NCBI RefSeq assembly: GCF_024741135.1
Contig: NZ_JANSUY010000019.1
Span: 90,002 to 154,001 of the forward strand
DNA: 64,000 nucleotides
Direction of reading: 5' to 3'
Source of the DNA: Aquiflexum gelatinilyticum
GTDB taxonomy: Bacteria > Bacteroidota > Bacteroidia > Cytophagales > Cyclobacteriaceae
Positions within the stretch are counted from its first letter, which is position 1. Each line of letters starts with the position of its first letter. The notes below the pieces were generated by a model that made no database searches, was not told the DNA's origin, and saw only the letters and a program-made list of their open reading frames with translations. The translations under genes were made by a program, and so were the position numbers. This document shows positions 44,994 through 53,407 of this stretch, piece by piece.

Positions 44994-45956
44994 ATGAAAA
45001 AATTATCCTTTGTATTTTTCTTTATGCTGTTGTTTTCCCAATACTTGGTGGGTCAGCAGGTGCCGCAGTTTAGCCAATACATGTTTAATCCACTATTTAT
45101 CAATCCTGCCTATACAGGTTATAAAGAACAGCTTTATGTTCAGACCTACTACCGCAAGCAGTGGTCTGGAGTGGACGGAAGTCCTGAGACATTTGCGATC
45201 GGAGCGGATGGATACTTGCCGGAATCGAGAATCGGAGTAGGTCTAGTTGGCATTAGCGATAAGATCGGTGCGCAGCGTACCAATGCTGTCTATGGCAATA
45301 TTGCCTATCACCTTCACATTGCACAGTCGAGCTACCTGAGTTTTGGAATCGGGGTCGGTTATATAGGTTCTATGATAGATGGGAGCATGCTTTCTACAGG
45401 TAATCCCAATGACCCGAGCATTCCTGCTGTAAAAAACCAAATCTCTTACCCTGATTTGAAGTTGGGAATGTTTTACTACGATGACAGTAAGTTTTTTGGG
45501 GTAGCGATTGACAATATGATTACACCGATGAATGAATCCGGCACTACTGATATTTTTGTAGAACCAAGGACGCATTTATACCTCTCAGGTGGTGGTTTAG
45601 TAGAATTATCTCCTGATATTGCATTGCGCCCAACATTCATGATGATTGAAGATTTTAACGCTCCTTCTAGACTTGACTTGACCGCCTCCATGGTTTACAA
45701 AGAGAAATTCTGGTTTGGTACTACTTACAGAACTGCGCTTGATTATGCCAACAGAGCAACGTCTGATAATTTGAAAAAAGGAACAGCCCTAGTATTCCTT
45801 TTTGAGTTTTTTGTCAAAAACGGACTCAGAATCGGTTACGCATATGATCATAATATTACAGGCTTTGATGTCAGGAATTTTTCCACCCACGATATTTCCA
45901 TCGGGTATATGTTTGCCCCTAACCTCGTAAGGGTGGTTTCTCCAAGACATTTTTAA
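44994..45956 (+). CDS. PorP/SprF family type IX secretion-associated outer-membrane protein
   Basis: A 320-residue outer-membrane barrel protein with signal peptide (about 1-20, ending LVGQ). The start VPQFSQYMFNPLFINPAYTGYKEQL and QTYYRKQWSGVDGSPETF are hallmarks of the PorP/SprF family, which is needed for secretion or surface attachment of matching type IX substrates. It is 4 nt after the adhesin gene and 11 nt before the OmpA-family gene, a standard three-gene unit. Confidence 0.95.
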   Translation: MKKLSFVFFFMLLFSQYLVGQQVPQFSQYMFNPLFINPAYTGYKEQLYVQTYYRKQWSGVDGSPETFAIGADGYLPESRIGVGLVGISDKIGAQRTNAVYGNIAYHLHIAQSSYLSFGIGVGYIGSMIDGSMLSTGNPNDPSIPAVKNQISYPDLKLGMFYYDDSKFFGVAIDNMITPMNESGTTDIFVEPRTHLYLSGGGLVELSPDIALRPTFMMIEDFNAPSRLDLTASMVYKEKFWFGTTYRTALDYANRATSDNLKKGTALVFLFEFFVKNGLRIGYAYDHNITGFDVRNFSTHDISIGYMFAPNLVRVVSPRHF

Positions 45957-45967
45957 ATAACAATACC

Positions 45968-48340
45968 ATGAACAAAAGATACCTACACCTCCTATTTTTA
46001 GCCCCAATCATAATTGGGACATCGTGCTCTTCGTACAACAGCAGTATCAAAAGAGCAAACCAACAGCTCGAATTGTATAATTTCAAAGATGCGGCCTACG
46101 AGTTTAGCCAAGCATGGGAGAAAAAAGAAGACAATGAAACTGCCCGTGGGCTTGCCTATTCCAACTATAAAATGAGAGATTTTGGAAAAGCTGCTGCCTG
46201 GTACAGTTACTTGGCTGACAAGGATGAGCTTACTGCCGAGGATTCTTATCGCTATTCAGAATCACTGATTGCCAATTCCAAGTTTGATGAATCTGCCAAG
46301 GTATTGGACAATATGATTTTGAAAAACGGTGAAATAAGCAAAGATGAAAAGTGGATGATGCTCAGAAAATCTGCAGGAGAAGCCAAAGCCATCTTGAATA
46401 CGCCTACAAAATTCCAAGTCAAACCATTGAAGTCTTTGAATACTTCTTTTTCGGAATTTGGTCTAACCATTGACGAAGGCGTGATTTTCTTCAGTTCAGA
46501 CAGGATATCTGATAAAAAAGCAGGAGTAGTCATGACTGATAACCTCAAAAACCAAAGGTATGGCTGGACCGGCAATGGCTTCCTTACAGTTTATGAAGCC
46601 AATTTGAATAAAACCAATGATGACTTGGAAAACATCGCCCTTTCAAAAGTTTTCCAAAATGAAAACCATATCGGACCGGTCCACAAGTCTGGAAGCATGA
46701 TGTTTTATACTGTGACTGAAGCAGGGAATGAAACAAACAAAAGAGAGGGAAGGCGATTTGGAACAACACTTTATCCTGAAATCCTTTATAAAGAAAAGAA
46801 GGCTGACGGGACATTTGGCGAAGCCAAACCGCTCAATGTCAATTCCTCACTGAAATATGCCGTCGCAGATCCTTTTTGGGATGAAAGCAAAAAACGACTT
46901 TATTTTTCTTCTGACATGCCTGGAGGTTTTGGAGGAAGTGATATTTATTACGTGGATTATTTGGGAAGTGACAAATGGTCCTCACCGGTAAGTCTTGGAA
47001 AAGACATCAACACCTTTGGAAATGACAGGTCTCCATTTATCTATGATGATATCTTTTACTTTTCATCTGAAGGCTTGGGAGGATTAGGAGGATTGGATAT
47101 TTATAAGTCAAGTATGGTAGGGACTTCATTTTCTACTCCCGAAAACCTTGGTGTACCATTCAATTCCAACAAAGATGATTTCTTCTTTTTCAAAGATAGA
47201 TCCAGAAACGGGCAGGTTTTCCTTACCTCAGACAGAAATGGAAGCAAGGGACTTGATGATATTTATTTCATAGAGGAATTGAAAGAAGAATTTTTCACAG
47301 TGACAGGAGTCGTGAAGGATAAAGAAACCGGCGAACCTATAGAAAATACCGTAGTGACACTGACGGACACCGCTACAGGAGTCAATACCTCAGTGGTAAG
47401 TGATGAAAAGGGAGGATTCGCCTTCATCCTGCCATTGAACAATACCTACACTATCGAGACAATTACCTCAGGATATTTCAATCAGATTAAGGAAGGCTTC
47501 TCAACCAAGCCTAACCAAAACAACAAGCTTGATCTGAATGTATACTCTGAGAAAGTTTCCTTTGACAAAGGGATTAGGATTTTTGATATCTATTACGATT
47601 ACAACAGCGCCGATATCAGGTCTGATGCTTCTGTTGAGCTGAGGAAAATTATTGAGGTGATGCGTGACAACCCGCAATTCAGACTTCAGATGTATTCTCA
47701 TACTGATTCAAGGGGTAAGGCAGAATACAACGAAAAGCTTTCTGAATCGAGAGGTCTTTCAGTTGTCAACTTCTTAAGTTCGGAAGGAATTGCATCCCGA
47801 AGGGTAAGATCCGTTGGAATGGGAGAATCCAAACTTGTCAATGACTGTGTGGATGTAGTGGAATGTTCTGAAGAAGAGCATCAAAGGAACAGAAGGACGG
47901 AATTTGTCATCATGAACCTTGCTTCATTTGAAAAAAATCTTCCTTATGAATCTTTCAAATTTGAAGATCCTGATCAGAAAGAAAGAATCGAGACCCTTGC
48001 CGTGCCGGAATTGCAGGCTGTACCGGTCAATGTTGAAATAGTAGTTTCCGAAGAAGAGATAGAAGTAGACCCTGCCATAGAAGGCGCTTATACAGTTGCT
48101 CCATCAAACAATTACAACCACTACATCATCATCGAAAGCTGGCAGACCGAATACATGGCAAGCTTGAGGGCTAAGGAACTTTCCGGTACCTACAAAGTCA
48201 ACGTGATACCTCCTACAGACGGAACCTCCAATTTCAGGCTTTCAGTAGCAGTGTATCCAAGCATGGAAGAAGCTGCAAAAAATATTAACAGGTTCAGAAG
48301 AGAATTCAATGACGAAACCATCTGGATTTTGGCTTATTGA
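45968..48340 (+). CDS. OmpA-family lipoprotein with TPR, propeller, regulatory-like and SPOR-like domains
   Basis: A 790-residue envelope protein. Lipobox IIIGTSC (Cys 20). Domains in order: TPR-like helices (about 25-150); a PD40/WD40-like propeller (about 155-430, with FFSSDRISD, YFSSDMPGGFGGSDIYY); carboxypeptidase-regulatory-like sandwich (about 438-525); OmpA peptidoglycan-binding domain (about 535-655; HTDSRGKAEYNEKLSESRG); and an SPOR-like C-terminal domain (about 715-790). The order TPR-propeller-CRD-OmpA is that of PorE of Porphyromonas gingivalis. It likely anchors the secretion or adhesion complex to peptidoglycan. Last gene of the operon, followed by a strong terminator. Confidence 0.92.
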   Translation: MNKRYLHLLFLAPIIIGTSCSSYNSSIKRANQQLELYNFKDAAYEFSQAWEKKEDNETARGLAYSNYKMRDFGKAAAWYSYLADKDELTAEDSYRYSESLIANSKFDESAKVLDNMILKNGEISKDEKWMMLRKSAGEAKAILNTPTKFQVKPLKSLNTSFSEFGLTIDEGVIFFSSDRISDKKAGVVMTDNLKNQRYGWTGNGFLTVYEANLNKTNDDLENIALSKVFQNENHIGPVHKSGSMMFYTVTEAGNETNKREGRRFGTTLYPEILYKEKKADGTFGEAKPLNVNSSLKYAVADPFWDESKKRLYFSSDMPGGFGGSDIYYVDYLGSDKWSSPVSLGKDINTFGNDRSPFIYDDIFYFSSEGLGGLGGLDIYKSSMVGTSFSTPENLGVPFNSNKDDFFFFKDRSRNGQVFLTSDRNGSKGLDDIYFIEELKEEFFTVTGVVKDKETGEPIENTVVTLTDTATGVNTSVVSDEKGGFAFILPLNNTYTIETITSGYFNQIKEGFSTKPNQNNKLDLNVYSEKVSFDKGIRIFDIYYDYNSADIRSDASVELRKIIEVMRDNPQFRLQMYSHTDSRGKAEYNEKLSESRGLSVVNFLSSEGIASRRVRSVGMGESKLVNDCVDVVECSEEEHQRNRRTEFVIMNLASFEKNLPYESFKFEDPDQKERIETLAVPELQAVPVNVEIVVSEEEIEVDPAIEGAYTVAPSNNYNHYIIIESWQTEYMASLRAKELSGTYKVNVIPPTDGTSNFRLSVAVYPSMEEAAKNINRFRREFNDETIWILAY

Positions 48341-48698
48341 TTTGGAAATAATTCCATCTTAAGCACCATCTAAAAACACAAATTCCCGCAGTTCCCGGAT
48401 CTAAAAATTAGATTTGGGAATTGCGGGAATTTTTATTGGGTAGGAATGTAAGTTAATGCGGAGAATGATGATCAATATCCGTTCCTTTAAGCAGTTAAGC
48501 CATAGAATAAAAGGTGAAGAACGATGCTTTTTTAATACCTCAAAACGAAACTTATAAATTACTTAACCGCATCCACAATTGCAGAAAGATCATTATGTTG
48601 ATAAATATTGGCAGTAGTTCGCGAATTAAGTACCGTGGTGCATAAAGACCATGACATGTTACCTCGCGGTTATACTTAATTGGGTGTATTATTTAAGG
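48341..48698. other. Intergenic region with terminator and possible integrase remnant
   Basis: The left part holds the operon terminator (48381-48431). On the minus strand a short open frame ending with TAA at 48561-48559 reads ...NSRTTANIYQHNDLSAIVDAVK, which resembles the very C-terminal tail of tyrosine recombinases (TT-x-IY-x-H pattern). It has no upstream continuation because two stops occur within about 20 codons. Low-confidence remnant; otherwise nothing is seen. Confidence 0.35.
48381..48431 (+). terminator. Strong rho-independent terminator
   Basis: AATTCCCGCA (48381-48390), G and TTCCC pair with GGGAA, T and TGCGGGAATT (48422-48431), and an inner ATCTA/TAGAT stem closes the loop. 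A T-run follows. It ends the adhesin-PorP-OmpA operon. Confidence 0.9.
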
Positions 48699-49208
48699 CT
48701 AGTCCTTAAATAGCAGCAAAAAAGTTGTAGCAATGTAAACTACAAATAATATAAAGTCTAAAATCGTAACTCGTCTTTCGTCAAAAAAGTCTGTCCTGCT
48801 GCCTTTTGAGGGACAAACTAACTCTTGTCCCTGGGTCTTTGCACTAACAAAACGTAAAACTTGAAAAAGGAAAAGCAAAATAATTGTATTTCTTAGTCCT
48901 GTTGCTGAGTGTCCACGAACATTTTGCAACATTTCAACATCTTTTAATTCTAAATAAATGAATAAATGTAAAATTCCAATCCCAACCCAGAAAAAATAAA
49001 CAGACAGATTACGTAGAGATTTGTAGTTGAAAAAGTAAAGGAAAAATTGTGTCCCGATTGAATAACCAAAAAGAATGTCTCGTTGTATTTTATTATTTGC
49101 TGCATTTCCAAAATAATGCCATAGAAAAATCGAAAGGATTATATACAAACCTATGGTAACTTTGTCCCAACTTGATATTTTGCTGAAATAAAATATAGGC
49201 TGTGGCAT
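48699..49208 (-). CDS. Small hypothetical four-helix membrane protein
   Basis: A 169-residue protein with four to five hydrophobic helices (about 18-32, 46-58, 68-84, 107-122, 146-166) and no recognised domain. Composition is AT-rich compared with neighbours, with many Phe, Leu and Ile codons. It stands alone in a gene-poor, AT-rich island, which suggests an accessory gene gained by transfer. Function unknown. Confidence 0.65.
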   Translation of the reverse strand: MPQPIFYFSKISSWDKVTIGLYIILSIFLWHYFGNAANNKIQRDILFGYSIGTQFFLYFFNYKSLRNLSVYFFWVGIGILHLFIYLELKDVEMLQNVRGHSATGLRNTIILLFLFQVLRFVSAKTQGQELVCPSKGSRTDFFDERRVTILDFILFVVYIATTFLLLFKD

Positions 49209-49683
49209 TTTGTTTTAATCTTCACTTATTAACATATGTTTTAGTATTGAAAATTTCATCTTTTAATTCAATTAAAAAGAGATAGAATATGAAGTTAACT
49301 TTTAGAAGTAAGGGCAATTAAGAATAACGAATCACTTCATGCAAAAAAGTGCGAAACATTCTTATTTGGAGTGAAACACACCATTGTTACATCTAATTCC
49401 CTATTATCTAAATATATAACTAATATCTGATTTACCCAATCCATACGGTAGCATTTTTATTTGGCTACAATCTTTCACCTTTTAAAGAATCACAAAAGTC
49501 AGGTTTGAGGCTCCAATTTGTTTTAAAGGTTAATCTCAGATTTTGACAAAACAAAAAAAGCCAGGTTCTCACCTGACTTTCAATTCTTCTTTTTAGCAAT
49601 TTCAATTTAAACCCCACCAAACAAACCCTGAAGTTCAAGAGAATCCACAGTCGACTTTGGTCTGTGGACTGTCAAACTATCCC
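49209..49683. other. AT-rich intergenic region
   Basis: 475 bp without a supportable gene. The right part has the terminator for the serine hydrolase (49558-49579). No repeat or RNA structure other than this was seen. Confidence 0.45.
49558..49579 (-). terminator. Terminator of serine hydrolase gene
   Basis: On the minus strand AAGTCAGGT (from 49579) pairs with ACCTGGCTT (to 49558) with one mismatch and a 4-nt loop, followed by a T-rich run. It is about 105 nt beyond the stop codon. Confidence 0.7.
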
Positions 49684-50982
49684 TCAATCATCCACCAAGG
49701 TGAATACCATCTGACGGAATTTCCAGCCTGTTTCTTCGCTGATTTGTTGGGTTTGTTTCATGAGGATGCCGATGATTTTTTCCTCCGGATCGGCAAAATA
49801 CTGCGTGTTGAAATAGCCTCCCCAATCGAATGTTCCCACACTTCCTGCACCTCCTTCGGCGATTCCTTTTTCATTGACCACACCAAATGCCAACCCATAA
49901 TGCTTTCCTCCGCCCCAAAGATTCCCGGTCTGATTTTGCATCATGGTTTCGATGGTGGTTCGGCTGAGGATTCTGATACCGTTGAGTTCTCCACCATTGA
50001 GGTACATCTGAAGGAAAGTGGCGTAATCTTTTGCAGTACTCGAAAGTCCGGCCCCTCCCGAGAAGAATCTCTTTGCACCTGTGATTGGGTAATTAGGATC
50101 ATAGAAGGTAGTCGGAAATCCTTCCCATTTACCATCGGTTTTGCGGTGGATGGTTACCAATCTTAAAGCTTTTGTTTCAGGAAGGTAAAACCAGGTATCC
50201 TGCATGCCCAATGGCTCAAACAAACGCTCTCTCAAAAACTGATCAAATGGCTTGCCCGACACGATTTCTACCAAATATCCCAATACATCCAATCCTTCGG
50301 AATAGGTATATTTCTCACCGGGATGATGGTGGAGTGGCAGTTTGGCCAACTTCTTCACATTATCCCCGATGCTGATATTTTCGGTAGTGTAGAGGTCGAT
50401 GATGCCGGCTTTGTTGTATATCATCCGCATCCGCTCGTCCCCATCAATCACGCCATAGCCCAAACCTGAAGTATGGGTCAGCAGGTGGCGGATGGTGATT
50501 TCCTTATTGGCGGCAACAGTAGTGTAAGAGGTATCGCCATAGCGGAAATTCTGCAAAACCTGCGGATTTTTGAATTCAGGGATAAACTTCGAAATCGGAT
50601 CGTCCAACCTGAATTTCCCTTCTTCCCAAAGCATCATGACCGCGGTGGAAGTGATGGCTTTTGTCTGCGAGGCGATCCTGAAAATCGCATCTTTTTGCAT
50701 GGCTTTGCTGGATTCCACATCTGCAAAACCTTTTGCAGAGTGGTAAACGATTTTACCGTTGCGGACGATGAGCGCTACCAAGCCCGGCAATTCTTCATTT
50801 TTGATGGACTCCTCCAACATGGCATCCAATTTCTTTAACCGTTCAGGAGAAATTCCCACACTTTGGGGAGGTGCTTCAGAAAGGGGCGGGGATTTTTTGA
50901 TTGAAGTGGTTTGGGCCAATAAGCTTGAACTGACCAAAAAACAGAGCAAGAATTGGAAGATTGATCTTGGGTTGATGTTCAT
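49684..50982 (-). CDS. Secreted serine hydrolase of the beta-lactamase (class C/esterase) family
   Basis: A 432-residue protein with signal peptide (about 1-23, ending LLAQ). The S-x-x-K motif is SQTK (about residues 98-101, in RIASQTKAITS), followed by HLLTHTSGLGYG (about 157-168) and YSEG as the Y-x-x motif (about 217; the usual Asn is replaced by Glu). The fold is shared by AmpC beta-lactamases, D-aminopeptidases and esterases. Members in Bacteroidota are usually esterases or peptidases; antibiotic resistance should not be assumed. It is a stand-alone gene. Confidence 0.88.
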   Translation of the reverse strand: MNINPRSIFQFLLCFLVSSSLLAQTTSIKKSPPLSEAPPQSVGISPERLKKLDAMLEESIKNEELPGLVALIVRNGKIVYHSAKGFADVESSKAMQKDAIFRIASQTKAITSTAVMMLWEEGKFRLDDPISKFIPEFKNPQVLQNFRYGDTSYTTVAANKEITIRHLLTHTSGLGYGVIDGDERMRMIYNKAGIIDLYTTENISIGDNVKKLAKLPLHHHPGEKYTYSEGLDVLGYLVEIVSGKPFDQFLRERLFEPLGMQDTWFYLPETKALRLVTIHRKTDGKWEGFPTTFYDPNYPITGAKRFFSGGAGLSSTAKDYATFLQMYLNGGELNGIRILSRTTIETMMQNQTGNLWGGGKHYGLAFGVVNEKGIAEGGAGSVGTFDWGGYFNTQYFADPEEKIIGILMKQTQQISEETGWKFRQMVFTLVDD

Positions 50983-51224
50983 AGGAATGATTTTGAAAAT
51001 GGATTTTTAAGATAATCAAAAAGTCTATTTTATGCTGTCAATAATATTTGTAGGGTAGATTATTTTGGATTTTCATCCATTATGGCTGTTTGAAATTGAA
51101 GACACAGTGGAAATCATAAAAATTATGAAAAAATGATTTTTAGAAAATCTTTCATTTATACAATCGGTAAATTCTATAGGATGCGTTTTCTTATTTTTAA
51201 ATTCAAGAAATCCAAAGTAGACCT

Positions 51225-53015
51225 ATGTATTTGATCCAATTTATTTTCTTATTAACCTTCATTTTTGGCGGAGTCGAGACCGCCGAATATTCCCAAAACG
51301 AAATCCACATCCGCATCAACCAACTCGGTTACCTGCCTTCCGATACCAAAGTTGCGGTTGTTTTTAGTAAGTTTCCAGTCAAAGAAAACTTCCAACTCAT
51401 CAACAAAGCTACCGGAAAAGTAGCTTTGGAAATCAAGCCAGAGCGACTCCAAACCAATGAATGGGGAGGTTTTCTTTATTGGGAAACAGATTTTTCCAAA
51501 GTCACCGAACCCGGTGATTATTTTCTCCAAGGGAAAAAAAGCAAATCCCAATCTTCGGTTTTTCCGATCGGAGAGGGGACCTACACCGGACAACAGGAAT
51601 CTCTTTTGGAATTTATGAGGCAGCAGCGCTGTGGTTACAATCCCACTTTGGACATGGTCTGCCATGCAAAAGACGGACGGACATTTTTTGGCCCGATGGC
51701 AGATAGCACCTATGTGGACCTGAGTGGCGGTTGGCACGATGCCGGCGACCAACTCAAATACCTCATAACTTCAAGCTATGCGACTGCGCACATGCTGATG
51801 GCGTATGAAATGTATCCCGACAGGTTTGAGGACAAGGTTAATGCTTTGGGTCAATCCGGTCCAAACGGAATCGCGGATGTATTGGACGAAGCCAAGTGGG
51901 GCCTCGATTGGATTCTCAAAATGCATCCTGCGCCGGACCAACTTTTCCATCAGGTAGCTGACGACCGGGACCACAGGGGATTCAAGATTCCAAACCAAGA
52001 CAACGCGGATTATGGTTGGGGTGCCAATTGCTACCGGGCAGCATACTTTGCCACGGGAAAACCACAGGGACTGATGAAGTACCAAAGTGAAGCAACGGGA
52101 GTGGCCAACCTTGCCGGAAGAAGTGCTGCGGCTTTGGCTTTGGCGGCAAGGATCTGGGAAAAAGATTTAAAAGATCCGGAGTTTGCCGGGACATGCAGGA
52201 AAGCGGCTATATCCTTGTACCAAATGGGAAGAGAAAAGGAAGGCTACCAACAGGGGAATTCCTACGGTGCGCCTTACCGCTACAATGAAGAGACATGGGC
52301 GGATGACATGGAGTGGGCGGCTGCCGAATTATATAAAACCACCAAGGACAAGAACTACCTGGAAGAAGCTAAAAAATATGCTGTGCTGAGCAATACGGCT
52401 GACAGTTGGACGGTCAAAGATTCTGCTTCCCATTACCAGTTGTATCCCTTTATCAACATGGGACATTTTGCACTTCATGGCGTGGTGGATGCGGATTTCC
52501 AAAAAACCTTGGAGGGATATTACCTTGACGGAATCAAGTATACCCTGAAGCGGGCGCAGCAAAACCCTTTTCATGTGGGAGTTCCTTTCATTTGGTGCAG
52601 CAACAATCTCTTGACAAGCTTGGCGACTCAGGTGATTTTGTATGAGAAAATGAGTGGGGACAAGCAGTTTGAACCCTTTTTGAAGGCCCAGCGGGATTGG
52701 CTTTTTGGTAGAAATCCTTGGGGAACATCCATGTTTACCCGGATGCCTGAAGGAGGGGAGTATCCGGTTGAGGTGCATACAGCGCCTTATGTCTTGTTGG
52801 ATATGCAGGTTCCGGGAGGATTGGTAGATGGACCGGTCTATACTTCGATTTACAACAACCTACTTGGTTTGAGGCTTTTGAAACCGGATGTTTTTGCCCA
52901 ATTCCAAAATGAACATGTGGTCTACCATGACGATGTGGGCGATTACAGCACCAACGAACCCACCATGGACGGCACCGCTGGCTCGATCTTGATGATGACG
53001 TATTTTAGTAGGTGA
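51225..53015 (+). CDS. Secreted GH9 glycoside hydrolase (endo-beta-glucanase-like)
   Basis: A 596-residue enzyme with a signal peptide (about 1-20). Order: CelD-type N-terminal Ig-like domain (about 26-112, IRINQLGYLPSDTKVAVV), then the GH9 (alpha/alpha)6 barrel. Catalytic features: GGWHDAGDQLKY (about 167-178) with the nucleophile/base Asp pair, EVHTAPYV (about 515), and NEPTMDGTAGSI (about 576-587) with the probable general-acid Glu. GH9 enzymes cut beta-1,4-glucans such as cellulose; some are exo-glucosaminidases or act on other beta-glucans. It stands alone, and no cellulose-binding module or sorting domain is seen. Confidence 0.9.
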   Translation: MYLIQFIFLLTFIFGGVETAEYSQNEIHIRINQLGYLPSDTKVAVVFSKFPVKENFQLINKATGKVALEIKPERLQTNEWGGFLYWETDFSKVTEPGDYFLQGKKSKSQSSVFPIGEGTYTGQQESLLEFMRQQRCGYNPTLDMVCHAKDGRTFFGPMADSTYVDLSGGWHDAGDQLKYLITSSYATAHMLMAYEMYPDRFEDKVNALGQSGPNGIADVLDEAKWGLDWILKMHPAPDQLFHQVADDRDHRGFKIPNQDNADYGWGANCYRAAYFATGKPQGLMKYQSEATGVANLAGRSAAALALAARIWEKDLKDPEFAGTCRKAAISLYQMGREKEGYQQGNSYGAPYRYNEETWADDMEWAAAELYKTTKDKNYLEEAKKYAVLSNTADSWTVKDSASHYQLYPFINMGHFALHGVVDADFQKTLEGYYLDGIKYTLKRAQQNPFHVGVPFIWCSNNLLTSLATQVILYEKMSGDKQFEPFLKAQRDWLFGRNPWGTSMFTRMPEGGEYPVEVHTAPYVLLDMQVPGGLVDGPVYTSIYNNLLGLRLLKPDVFAQFQNEHVVYHDDVGDYSTNEPTMDGTAGSILMMTYFSR

Positions 53016-53093
53016 AAAATGGCCAAAAAGTCCATGGTCCACCTGTGTAAATAAAATCGGCTTATACAAAAAGGATAATGACGATTGGTGTCC

Positions 53094-53255
53094 CGTCATC
53101 CTGAAGGAGGAACAACTGAAGGATCACATTATACTAGGTGGGACCCTTCGCTTCACTCAGGGTGACGACGCCGAAATTTGCGTTAATGGTAGTGAACTTA
53201 AGTATCCCTTTTATTCTGAGATCCTTCATCCTCGTACCTCATATTCAGGATGACG
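53094..53255. repeat. Palindromic intergenic repeat (GTCATCCTGA type)
   Basis: CGTCATCCTGAA (53094-53105) is matched by its exact inverse TTCAGGATGACG (53244-53255). Inside are further relics of the same motif (GAAGGATC, CCTTCGCTTCACTCAGGGTGACG, GATCCTTCATCCTCG). This pattern resembles a common dispersed intergenic repeat of Bacteroidota. Confidence 0.6.
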
Positions 53256-53269
53256 AGGTAAAATAAAAG

Positions 53270-53288
53270 AAGCCCCATATCGGGGCTT
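53270..53288. terminator. Bidirectional terminator
   Basis: AAGCCCC (53270-53276) pairs with GGGGCTT (53282-53288), loop ATATC, followed by TTTT on plus and by T-rich sequence on minus. It separates convergent GH9 and HemN genes. Confidence 0.8.
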
Positions 53289-53407
53289 TTTCTATAGTTA
53301 AACGGGTTTACAAAACGACTAAAGCATTTAAATGATATTATTAGATATTGGGATATGATTTGATATCACTTCAATTAACCATTAACCAAATAACCAAATA
53401 ACCATTT

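Larger units (their letters stand above)
53016..53407. other. Intergenic region with REP-like repeat and terminator
   Basis: No gene. A palindromic repeat element spans about 53094-53255 and a terminator lies at 53270-53288. Nothing else is seen. Confidence 0.5.

Noticed and set aside
49684..50982. Reading the serine hydrolase as an antibiotic-resistance beta-lactamase
   Set aside because: The SxxK motif is shared by esterases and peptidases. The YxN motif is altered and no AmpR-type regulator is present, so resistance cannot be claimed.
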